Origin: Synechococcus sp. UW140 | GTDB lineage: Bacteria > Cyanobacteriota > Cyanobacteriia > PCC-6307 > Cyanobiaceae | DNA: 64,000 bases | Assembly (NCBI RefSeq): GCF_900474295.1 | Contig: NZ_UCOB01000014.1 | Coordinates: forward strand, 1 to 64,000 | Direction: 5' to 3' | In this document: one piece after another, positions 9,695 through 17,343 of the stretch | Position numbering within the stretch: position 1 is the first letter of the stretch | How the letters are laid out: each line of letters opens with the position of its first letter | Program-made: the position numbers and the translations under genes | The notes under the pieces: generated by a model | The model's input: only the letters and a program-made list of their open reading frames with translations | The model's database searches: none | What the model was told of the DNA's origin: nothing

Positions 9695-10443
9695 TGGGCA
9701 ATGATGTTGGGGCCGTAAAGCTCAACAAGCCGTTCAGGCCTCAGCATCTGTTCAGGACTGCCGCTGCAACGTAATCGTCGATTCAGACAAAGCACCTGGT
9801 CGCTGCTGCGGCGGACCATCTCCAAATCATGCGAAACCTGAAGCACGGTCCAACCCTCCTGACGACGTAGATCCAGCAGCAACTGCTGAAACTGCTCAGT
9901 GGATGGAGCATCGAGACCCGCCTGTGCCTCATCCAGCACCAACAACCGACGTGGACGCACCAGACAAAACGCCAACAGAACACGTTTGAGCTGACCGCCA
10001 GACAATTCGCTCAACAAACGCCGGCGCAGATCAGCACAATTGGTTCGCTCTAGGGCGATCTCAACGGCTTGACGTCGTTGTTGCCAGCCATGCCACGGCA
10101 GACAAAGGCCTGGCCGATCGAAACCGAGATCAACGAACTCAGCAACACTGAGAGGGAAAAGACCTTGGAACATCAAGGTCTGGGGAACGTAGGCAATCTG
10201 AGAACGCAGCGATCGGGGCAGGCGACCGTCGGCGCTCATGGGCTGGCCAAGAAGCTTGATCTGCCCGGAACAACGGGGCAACAAGCCCAGTACCGCTGCC
10301 ACAAGAGTGCTCTTGCCAGCCCCGTTGGGACCGACAAGAGCGGTGTCACTTTCAGGCTGGAGAACAAAAGAAACGTCCTCAACGGCCAGGCGTCCGCCAC
10401 GCTCCACGCTGAGATCGTGAATTTGCAAGACGGACTGTTCCAT
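9691..10443 (-). CDS. znuC: Metal ABC transporter ATPase, ZnuC/MntA family
   Basis: A 250-residue ABC ATPase with Walker A GPNGAGKST (residues ~38-46), Q-loop AYVPQ, signature LSGGQLKRV, Walker B RRLLVLDEAQAGLD and switch His in VSHDLE. It powers the adjacent permease. It starts 6 bp after the binding-protein stop and overlaps the permease start. The Walker B region reads DEAQAGLD rather than the more usual DEPxxGLD, so the Pro after the catalytic Glu is replaced by Ala; the catalytic Glu is kept. Confidence 0.9.
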   Translation of the reverse strand: MEQSVLQIHDLSVERGGRLAVEDVSFVLQPESDTALVGPNGAGKSTLVAAVLGLLPRCSGQIKLLGQPMSADGRLPRSLRSQIAYVPQTLMFQGLFPLSVAEFVDLGFDRPGLCLPWHGWQQRRQAVEIALERTNCADLRRRLLSELSGGQLKRVLLAFCLVRPRRLLVLDEAQAGLDAPSTEQFQQLLLDLRRQEGWTVLQVSHDLEMVRRSSDQVLCLNRRLRCSGSPEQMLRPERLVELYGPNIIAQ

Positions 10444-10449
10444 CAGTCG

Positions 10450-11457
10450 TCAGCCTCCGAACGCCCGAAGGAGCGCCACCACATTGCGGCGCATCACCTC
10501 TAGATAGGTCTCAGGGTTCTGTGCTGCTTGCTCAGATCCGGTTTCCAGGGGGTCGAATGGAATCACAGTCACCCCAAGATCCTCAGCCAGAGCATTGAAC
10601 GAGCTTGCACCCTCCTGAGGCTCGCTCAATAAGGCCTTCAGTTGAGTGCGCTTGACCTTGTCAGAAACACGCTGTAAATCCGCTGGGGTGGGATTGATCT
10701 CCGGCACATCCACTACGTAATCAGCCTTGAGGTCATAACGCTCGGCGAAGTAAGGCGCAAAGTCGTGGAAGGCGATAAAGGTCTTGCCTTGGTAAGGCTT
10801 GAGTTGATCAGCGATCTCGCTGTTCAGTTGCTTGAGTTGGGTCGTGTAGGCCGCCGCCCTCGAGGTGTAGCCCTCTTTGCAACTGGGGTCAGCAGCCACG
10901 AGCCCGTCGCGAATCGTCTCAACCTGTTGGACGGCCCGTAGAGGATCAAGCCAAATGTGGGGATTCACGTCTCCATAATCGTGCCCCTCACTTTGGCCAT
11001 GATCTTCATGATGGTCGTCGTGGTGATCGTCATGGTGATCGTCTTCCTCATCAGATTCGATCACAGCAATGCCAGCACTGGAATCGATGATGGTTAGGTC
11101 GTCATTGCCTGCAGACTCGGTCAATTTGGCGAGAAAGTACTCCATCTCCAAGCCATTTTTGACCAGCACAGAAGCCTTGCTGAGCATGGCGATATCTCCA
11201 GGTCGGGCCTGAAAATCGTGAGGGCCAAGATTCGGAGGGATGAGCGCCGTCACGGTGGCGCACTCACCAGCGACAGCCCTGGTGAACAAGGTGATCGGCA
11301 GGAACGTAGTCACAACGTTGAGGTTCGCTACTGCACTACCACTGGATTCTGCTTGCGGTCGAGGAGAACCACAGGCCACAAGCGCAGCTGTGAGCAGGAT
11401 GGCGCCGGGGAGACGGCACATTGATTGGAGGCGAAAGTTGTTCATGGGGGACAACAA
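10450..11457 (-). CDS. znuA: Metal-binding lipoprotein, ZnuA family, with His/Asp-rich loop
   Basis: A 335-residue cluster A-I solute-binding protein. The N-terminus is a lipoprotein signal ending in LVAC (lipobox), so it is probably tethered in the periplasm. A loop at ~residues 145-163 consists of repeated DDHH units, and NPHIWLDP plus later HDFAPYF supply family metal-ligand histidines. The His-rich loop is typical of zinc- or cobalt-binding members and unlike manganese-specific ones. A likelier start is the ATG at 11445, which gives MNNFRLQS. It lies 24 bp downstream of the porin gene in the same operon and starts the ABC part. Substrate: zinc by family, cobalt by regulation. Confidence 0.88.
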   Translation of the reverse strand: MLSPMNNFRLQSMCRLPGAILLTAALVACGSPRPQAESSGSAVANLNVVTTFLPITLFTRAVAGECATVTALIPPNLGPHDFQARPGDIAMLSKASVLVKNGLEMEYFLAKLTESAGNDDLTIIDSSAGIAVIESDEEDDHHDDHHDDHHEDHGQSEGHDYGDVNPHIWLDPLRAVQQVETIRDGLVAADPSCKEGYTSRAAAYTTQLKQLNSEIADQLKPYQGKTFIAFHDFAPYFAERYDLKADYVVDVPEINPTPADLQRVSDKVKRTQLKALLSEPQEGASSFNALAEDLGVTVIPFDPLETGSEQAAQNPETYLEVMRRNVVALLRAFGG

Positions 11458-11481
11458 AAGACTAAATAGATCGCAGCCTGA

Positions 11482-13104
11482 TCAGAAGCTGAATGAAGTC
11501 TTCACAAGGGCACCCAACTGACTAAAACTCTTACCTTCCGATGTTTCCTGACCCAAAGGTCGGCTCAAATAGAACAATCCAGGGGTGACACTGATATTAT
11601 CTGAGACCATAAACTGATACCACCATTCCCAGACATAATTGCCATCGCGAGGAACAGAATCATCAACAAGAGCGGTCGCAAAGATAGGCTGCCCCACCGC
11701 CATGCCGGCATGATTACCCTGAAGGAACACATCACTCCAGTTCAGACCAACACTCCACGACTGGCTGGTGCTAACCAACAGATCGGCAGCAATCTTCTTA
11801 TCTTGATAAACACTCTTATCATAGGTTGTTTGATTGATTCCCCATCCCAAACTGATGGAAGGAATCAAGCCGCTTTCTTCTGGTTGCCAATAACCACTGA
11901 GCCCAAACGCTGAAGTTGATCCGGCATGCTCGTAGCTATCACTCACAAACTGCGTGCCGGAGGCGATAAGACCGTTGGCCTCACCCTTACCGTTGGTGTT
12001 TTGAATCGAGGAATAGATCGCCGCGATCCCCCACTGCTCCTGCTCAAAACCGAGCTGAACAGTGCCACTACCGGCAGAACCATCTGTGGCCATTCCTCCC
12101 TCGCGTGCATTGGAAGAATTGCCATTGGCGGCGACGTAATTGGCGGTCACACTGACCCCTCCCCGACTCCAAGTGAGGCCAGCACCAGCGCCAAGAGTCT
12201 TGTTGTATGCACCGGGCGCGCCATTCAAAGTGAGCACATCAAGAATGGGATCACTGGGATAAACACTGGGCCAAAAACCCAGCATGTCCTCCTGCCCCAC
12301 AAGACCACCTGCTGTAACAACGAAGTCGCTGCCAATCGGGAACGTATAAAAGAGCTTATTGATCACCAGATAGTTCGGCGTCTCACCTTCCTGAAAGGCT
12401 GTTTCCAGTGTCGAGACGGGCAGGAAGGCTCCACCAAATGCATTCAGATCGCCGTCAAAGTTGCCAGACCGCAAAACGGCAATCAGATTGTCTTTGCCAG
12501 TAAAACTGGTGTTGAGTGCCAATAAAGCATCGTAGTTGAAGGTCGTTGCTCCATATTCGCGATTGGCATTGTCAACATTCGGCCTGGCAGCCAAGGCTTG
12601 ATCGTTACCGCCAAACCTGTTGGCACCAATCACAAAAGTGACCAGACCTTCGAGCTTGGTGGTGGTGGCGAACTGGGTGGCTTCCAGTTCGCCAACGCGG
12701 GCTTCCAAACCGTCAACACGGCCCTTGAGGATGGCGAGTTCAGGCTCGAACTCTTTCATCAGGCGCTTCAGTTCGTCGGTCACTTCAGTGATCCGGTCGA
12801 GGCAAGCATTCAGTAGTGCGGCCGCTTCAAAGCGGGTCATCGCACGGTTGCCGCGGTAGGTGCCGTTCGGGTAGCCGGCGACGCAGCCGTAGCGCTCGAT
12901 CAGGTTCGACAGAGCCTGATAGGCCCAGTCAGTCGGAACCACATCCGAGAACTGGGTGATGCTGGTGACCTGCTCGCCACTGCTTAAATAAGAGTGAGCT
13001 GCGTAGTCAGAGACGCCAGTAATGCTGAGCGGATTGGCATAGACGCCAACAGCCAGTGAGCCAATGCCAGCGGGAGCCAGCAGAAGCCGCTTGAAAAGCT
13101 TCAA
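11482..13104 (-). CDS. SLH-domain outer-membrane porin (SomB/OprB type)
   Basis: A 540-residue porin of the cyanobacterial SLH-OprB class: signal peptide, an SLH segment near residues 50-100 (DVVPTDWAYQALSNLIERYG, TRFEAAALLNACLD), a coiled-coil linker with LKGRVDGLEARVGELEA, and a C-terminal beta-barrel ending in the aromatic TSFSF. It should form a channel in the outer membrane anchored to peptidoglycan. Reading starts at TTG (13104) with GAGG nine bases upstream. Porins of this type are often called iron-uptake or general porins; being first gene of a metal ABC operon suggests a dedicated metal channel. Confidence 0.88.
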   Translation of the reverse strand: MKLFKRLLLAPAGIGSLAVGVYANPLSITGVSDYAAHSYLSSGEQVTSITQFSDVVPTDWAYQALSNLIERYGCVAGYPNGTYRGNRAMTRFEAAALLNACLDRITEVTDELKRLMKEFEPELAILKGRVDGLEARVGELEATQFATTTKLEGLVTFVIGANRFGGNDQALAARPNVDNANREYGATTFNYDALLALNTSFTGKDNLIAVLRSGNFDGDLNAFGGAFLPVSTLETAFQEGETPNYLVINKLFYTFPIGSDFVVTAGGLVGQEDMLGFWPSVYPSDPILDVLTLNGAPGAYNKTLGAGAGLTWSRGGVSVTANYVAANGNSSNAREGGMATDGSAGSGTVQLGFEQEQWGIAAIYSSIQNTNGKGEANGLIASGTQFVSDSYEHAGSTSAFGLSGYWQPEESGLIPSISLGWGINQTTYDKSVYQDKKIAADLLVSTSQSWSVGLNWSDVFLQGNHAGMAVGQPIFATALVDDSVPRDGNYVWEWWYQFMVSDNISVTPGLFYLSRPLGQETSEGKSFSQLGALVKTSFSF

Positions 13105-13105
13105 G

Positions 13106-13250
13106 AGTTCGATCCTCGTCGAGTTGTAGGCCTGGCGGGCGTTCTGACTGACTCTTCAAAACGAAGAGCTTCACAGCTGCGGGACAGCGTCGGAATTACA
13201 CCGATCTTTCCCCGTTTCCTTCAGCGGCTGATCCCCGCTGAAACCAGAGC
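13106..13250 (-). promoter_or_regulatory. Cobalamin riboswitch upstream of porin/ABC operon
   Basis: Read on the minus strand, the leader contains the conserved cobalamin aptamer core: GGGAAAGATCGGTGTAATTCC, then GCTGTCCCGCAGCTGTGA, a variable arm (13150-13172), and the closing GTCAGAACGCCCGCC strand. The same core, in the same order, precedes the HupE-like gene at 25.75 kb. The 3' end carries TCGACGAGGATCGA, where two self-complementary TCGA arms flank the ribosome-binding GAGG, so ligand binding could hide the translation start of the porin. Repression of the operon by cobalamin is the known behaviour of the class. Confidence 0.9.
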
Positions 13251-13391
13251 GCAACACTACAGGCACTCACGAGCATTCACCACACGCAGGATCAATTGAT
13301 ACGGCGCCGTGAGCGGACATCACCTCCCCTCAGGGCCGATTGCCACCTTGAGCAGGATCATCGGAGCGAGCAGAGCCCAGCTTGCAGCTGC

Positions 13392-13574
13392 TTAAGACTC
13401 CTCAGCCTCAGCGATGCAATTCTCCTCAGAGTCCGTCGCTTGGTCGTCATCAGCCACCGCTTCATCGCAGTCTTGCTCGATTTGCGCCACAACGAAATCG
13501 GGAGCAACTGGAGCCGCGAAAGCCACAAAAGGGGCTGCCAGGGCAACAACAAGTGCAGCGAGTGTTGTTTTCAT
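13392..13574 (-). CDS. Small acidic secreted peptide with signal sequence
   Basis: A 60-residue protein: 20-residue signal peptide (MKTTLAALVVALAAPFVAFA) followed by a ~38-residue acidic tail with two Cys (QDCDEA and ENCIA) and many Asp/Glu. Not a family I recognise. Two cysteines in a secreted peptide could form a disulfide or bind metal. It lies just upstream of the cobalamin-riboswitch operon on the same strand. No clear ribosome-binding site is seen, so it is plausible rather than certain. Confidence 0.55.
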   Translation of the reverse strand: MKTTLAALVVALAAPFVAFAAPVAPDFVVAQIEQDCDEAVADDDQATDSEENCIAEAEES

Positions 13575-13682
13575 TGGATGGGTAGAGCACTCTCAAGGTT
13601 TAGCCATCAGGTAAACGCTTGTCAGCGGCTGATCAAACTCTTGCAAGGCGATCCAATCATCAGGCTGATTGCAATAAGATGA

Positions 13683-14090
13683 ATGCAGCTCAAATAAAGA
13701 CTGCCGCAACAGCAAGAGTCAGTCTTCAGCCAGGCCTGGTTGGAAAATCATCTCAAGAGAAGCTGATGTAGAGCGCACAGGCGTGGAACACAAATAGCCG
13801 AGAGAGGAACTGCTAAATCAACGAAACAGGCCGAAAGTCCTGATCAGATGCAAGCACCATCAAGGTATGCAGCTAAAGCAATTTAAACGGATGCAATTCC
13901 CGTAGATGGACAAACAGGTTCACCTGCATCTTTAGAGACGATGAAGGAAGCTGACGTCATCAACGATGGCACTCCAGCCAGGCAGAGAATGCCAACCCAG
14001 GGAAAAAGGTATGCCCATGAAAGAGAAACAAATTTTGGCCTGGCTGACAATCACCACATGAACCACTAACAAGAAGAAGGGAACCCACGG
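13683..14090. other. Intergenic region, nothing recognised
   Basis: Between the small secreted peptide and the lipid-kinase gene I see no convincing ORF, repeat or terminator; the sequence is AT-richer than its neighbours and may contain the promoter for the plus-strand gene. Confidence 0.4.
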
Positions 14091-14204
14091 TTGACCGAGC
14101 ATCGGGGAATCCAGCCAACTGCATCAGGAGTGCTGGGACGCCGAACGCCGGGATGTCAGTGGCTTCACTCAGTGGCTTCACTTTCGCGCTTTCCCTCTGC
14201 CGCA

Positions 14205-15512
14205 ATGCCATCCACCCTGGTTCTCAACGCCGACCCTGGTGTGTGCCCAGCCTTACGCACCTGGATCGAGAACAACGCAGACCTTCTCGTTGGCTTCAGT
14301 TTGCAGGTGGCGGAGGATGTCGAAGCCGAACTCGAGCTGCGCCACACAGCGCTGGCCCTGAATATCTCATCGAGCCGAGCCATCAAAGAGGGAGGCGACA
14401 TCGCCTTAGCGTCGGCAATCCTCCAGGGTGAAATCAGTGGTCTGATTCACTTTCCATCACCCACCAGTGAACGTTCAGCCTCAGTGCTCTCCGAGCCTTT
14501 GGTGCGGGCCGCCCTGCTCAGCGATCTTCCCATCGCCCTCAACCCAGCATCAGCGTCCGCACTGGTGCGAGGGATCAAGGGCAGCCGACGCGGGTATCTG
14601 ATTTTTAACCCCGTTGCAGGCCAGGGCAATTCAGAAGCGGAGCTGGCAGAGATCCGCGCCTATCTGGAACCGCAGATCATGCTGCAGATCTGGATGACCA
14701 AACAAGGTGTTGATCCTGCTGAGCAAGCTCGGGATCTGATCAAAGAGATCAAGGCGTTCGATCAAACTGGAGACGGGGAATCCATTGTGATCGCCTCGGG
14801 TGGCGATGGAACCGTCGGCGCCGTGGCCAGTGCCCTCCAGGGCAGTGGGATTCCGCTTGGCATCATCCCCAGGGGGACAGCCAATGCCTTTTCCGTGGCC
14901 CTCGGCATCCCAACCAGCGTCAAAGCCGCCTGCACAAACCTCTTACTCGGCAACACCCGTCGGGTGGATGTGGCGCTGTGCAACAACAAACCGATGATCC
15001 TGCTCAGCGGCCTTGGCTTTGAGGCAGGGATGGTGAATAAAGCAAGCAGAGAACTGAAAAACATTCTGGGCCCGATGGCTTACATCTTTTCGGGTGCACG
15101 CCAGATGGTGGACCAAAAGCCCTTCTCGGCCACCTTGCGCATGGAAGGCAAGGAACACAAAGTCGAGGCCAGTGCTATCACCGTGGCCAATGCTGCGCCA
15201 GCCACGTCAGTGATGGCTCAGGGATTTGGTCAGGTCATCCCAGACGATGGTCTATTGGAGGTGATTGTTGCGTCCCCAAAAGACAGAATTGGGGGTTTGT
15301 CCGTGCTCACAAGTCTGGCTTGGTCGGCCATCCTCAATAATGCATCCCACCATGACAACATCGTCTGTTTTCGAACCAAGGCTCTGGACGTGGAGCTGAA
15401 TGAAAACCAGAAATTGGTGGTGGATGGAGAAATCACTGAAACGCGCTCCCTTTCGATCTCCGTAGAACCGGGTGCGCTGGTCGTCGTGGCACCGATCCGG
15501 CTCAATCCTTGA
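14205..15512 (+). CDS. MGS-domain plus diacylglycerol/lipid kinase family protein
   Basis: A 435-residue protein from the ATG at 14205. The N-terminal ~120 residues resemble a methylglyoxal-synthase-like domain (LALNISSSRAIKEGGDIALA, GLIHFPSP). The rest is a DAGK/YegS-type lipid kinase: NPVAGQGNSEAEL, the ATP-binding ASGGDGTVGAVASAL, IIPRGTANAFSVALGIP and the C-terminal DDGLLEV. It probably phosphorylates a lipid or sphingoid-like substrate at the membrane; which one is unknown. A longer reading from TTG 14091 is possible but lacks support. The stop overlaps the start of the next gene, suggesting co-translation. Confidence 0.85.
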   Translation: MPSTLVLNADPGVCPALRTWIENNADLLVGFSLQVAEDVEAELELRHTALALNISSSRAIKEGGDIALASAILQGEISGLIHFPSPTSERSASVLSEPLVRAALLSDLPIALNPASASALVRGIKGSRRGYLIFNPVAGQGNSEAELAEIRAYLEPQIMLQIWMTKQGVDPAEQARDLIKEIKAFDQTGDGESIVIASGGDGTVGAVASALQGSGIPLGIIPRGTANAFSVALGIPTSVKAACTNLLLGNTRRVDVALCNNKPMILLSGLGFEAGMVNKASRELKNILGPMAYIFSGARQMVDQKPFSATLRMEGKEHKVEASAITVANAAPATSVMAQGFGQVIPDDGLLEVIVASPKDRIGGLSVLTSLAWSAILNNASHHDNIVCFRTKALDVELNENQKLVVDGEITETRSLSISVEPGALVVVAPIRLNP

Positions 15513-17053
15513 ATCTCGCCAGCGATCCTTCCATCCAAATCAAAATCCAACGGATGCAAGAACGGATCCGTTGGGGGCAACCCGCCCTGCAGGCACGCGG
15601 CATCGACCAAACCCAGTTCGTACTGGACCACGACCAGCAGCCATCAGAACAAGACGGGGCGTTTCATTTTCTTGTCGTTGGCGACAGCGGAACCGGTCGT
15701 CATCGCCTTCACAGCCCGCCGCGTCGCATCGCTGAACGGCTACTGGAGCACAAACAGGATGCCGCCTTTCTGCTGCATACCGGTGATGTCGTGTATTTGG
15801 TGGGCGCAACGGCCCAGTACCAACGCAATTTCATCCGCCCCTATCGCGAGTGGTTGGTGGACGGAATGCAGTGGGAAACCGTCAGCCCGAAACAGCTGAC
15901 CTTCAATCAGCCCTTCCTGCCTGTTCCCGGCAATCATGATTACTACGATCTGGCCTTTCCGATCAGACTGGTCGCAGGTTTAACGCTCCCGTTTCGCCAG
16001 CATCTGCAATGGTTCCATGATGTGGATGCCGGTTGGCGTGGCTCCCGTCAGGGAGAGGCGTATGCCCGCGCGTTTCTGGATGTGCTTCACGACATTCCGG
16101 CAGCGAGGTTGGCACACCATTTAGACAAGGTTTACAGCGCCGAGTGGAACGGACGGCGCTGCCTTCGCTACCGGCCGGGAGTTCAGACGTCTCTTCCCAA
16201 CCGCTACTACCGCTTCCGCCATGCAGGAGTGGATGTTTTTGCCATCGACTCCAACACACTGATCGCTCCACTGAAGCAGTCTGGAAATCACCCGGAGCTC
16301 ATCAAGGAACTGAAAGCCCTGAAGCAGGAACAAGCCCAACGCTTCCAGGAACTGGCGAGTCTCCGCAATGAAGAATCGCGAGATGGGGTGATGGACGAAC
16401 TCGAAACACTTCAGGAGGAGTTACTGGATCGTCAGCGACGGCTGAACACACAGGCAACGGTCGACCACGAACAATTGCAGTGGCTGCGGGATGGGTTGAT
16501 CGAATCACACCAAGACCCATCCAGCCGAGGACGAATTGCCATGCTTCACCACCCGCCCTACGTCAGCGAAAAAACGAAATGGAATCAGGCCGACACCCAG
16601 GCGATCCGCCACCGCCTGCGAGAGGTGCTCGACGATGTGGCCAAGACCATCGGCCAAACCACGCAACCCCTGATCGATGTGGTGATGAGCGGCCATGCCC
16701 ATTGCCTGGAAGTGCTGCGTAGCCATGAAACGGGTCATGCCGATCGCAACCTCCATTGGGTGATCTGCGGAGGAAGCGGCTATGGACTCAGGCCCCAACG
16801 TCGCGACGGAGCAGTACTGGAAGAGCGCAATCGATCAGATCAGCTGAGGCCTGTTGCCAGCAGCGAACTGTTCATCGGCAGGAACTGGAGGAATGGAATG
16901 AGTGCTTACAGCGGACTTCGCGTTGACGTCTCAGCAGGTCGACCACTCCGGATTCAATTAACACCACTGGTGTCCTACCGAGACAACGGCTGCTGGCACG
17001 ATGCCGAGCTGGCCACGATTAATTTACCGATGCACTCAAACAGAACCAACTAA
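15509..17053 (+). CDS. Calcineurin-like metallophosphoesterase
   Basis: A 514-residue protein with the full set of metallophosphoesterase motifs: LVVGDSGTGRH, LHTGDVVYLVG, PVPGNHDYYD, MLHHPPY and VMSGHAHCLEV. These provide the two-metal site for phosphate ester hydrolysis. A long charged helical insert (~270-320, LKALKQEQAQRFQELASLR) is probably coiled coil. It reads from a TTG that overlaps the preceding lipid-kinase stop (TTGA), so the two may act together in phospholipid or nucleotide turnover; ATG at 15554 is the alternative start. Substrate unknown. Confidence 0.85.
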   Translation: MNLASDPSIQIKIQRMQERIRWGQPALQARGIDQTQFVLDHDQQPSEQDGAFHFLVVGDSGTGRHRLHSPPRRIAERLLEHKQDAAFLLHTGDVVYLVGATAQYQRNFIRPYREWLVDGMQWETVSPKQLTFNQPFLPVPGNHDYYDLAFPIRLVAGLTLPFRQHLQWFHDVDAGWRGSRQGEAYARAFLDVLHDIPAARLAHHLDKVYSAEWNGRRCLRYRPGVQTSLPNRYYRFRHAGVDVFAIDSNTLIAPLKQSGNHPELIKELKALKQEQAQRFQELASLRNEESRDGVMDELETLQEELLDRQRRLNTQATVDHEQLQWLRDGLIESHQDPSSRGRIAMLHHPPYVSEKTKWNQADTQAIRHRLREVLDDVAKTIGQTTQPLIDVVMSGHAHCLEVLRSHETGHADRNLHWVICGGSGYGLRPQRRDGAVLEERNRSDQLRPVASSELFIGRNWRNGMSAYSGLRVDVSAGRPLRIQLTPLVSYRDNGCWHDAELATINLPMHSNRTN

Positions 17054-17102
17054 AAGCACCGCCAAAAGGCACAACCAAAAGGCATCAGCAAAAGGTATCG
17101 CC
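17052..17102. repeat. Degenerate 13-bp tandem repeat, four copies
   Basis: Units of about AAAAGGCACAACC begin at 17052, 17064, 17077 and 17090, directly overlapping the stop codon of the metallophosphoesterase. The remaining 240 bp to the next gene is AT-rich with no ORF. Confidence 0.6.
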
Positions 17103-17343
17103 ATTCATTGCGACAAGACATTCTCACATTGGCGGACAAGGAAAGATTAATTGGCGCCGATAGAAGCAGGGCCCGTCAATTCCACAAAGGGAAGCAACAC
17201 AAAACAGACAAAGATTAACAATCATCAAATTCATTCTCGATTCCAGCAAACAGCGACCGACCAACAGACACACGCAGAAGCGGCCATCTCAACTTGCAAA
17301 TGTCTCCCTATCGAGTAGAAGCCAAGAAGCAGCAAAATGAAAC

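Noticed and set aside
8837-11457. Simple annotation as a zinc (Zur-controlled) transporter
   Set aside because: No Zur-like box was found in the leader, while a clear cobalamin riboswitch is present.
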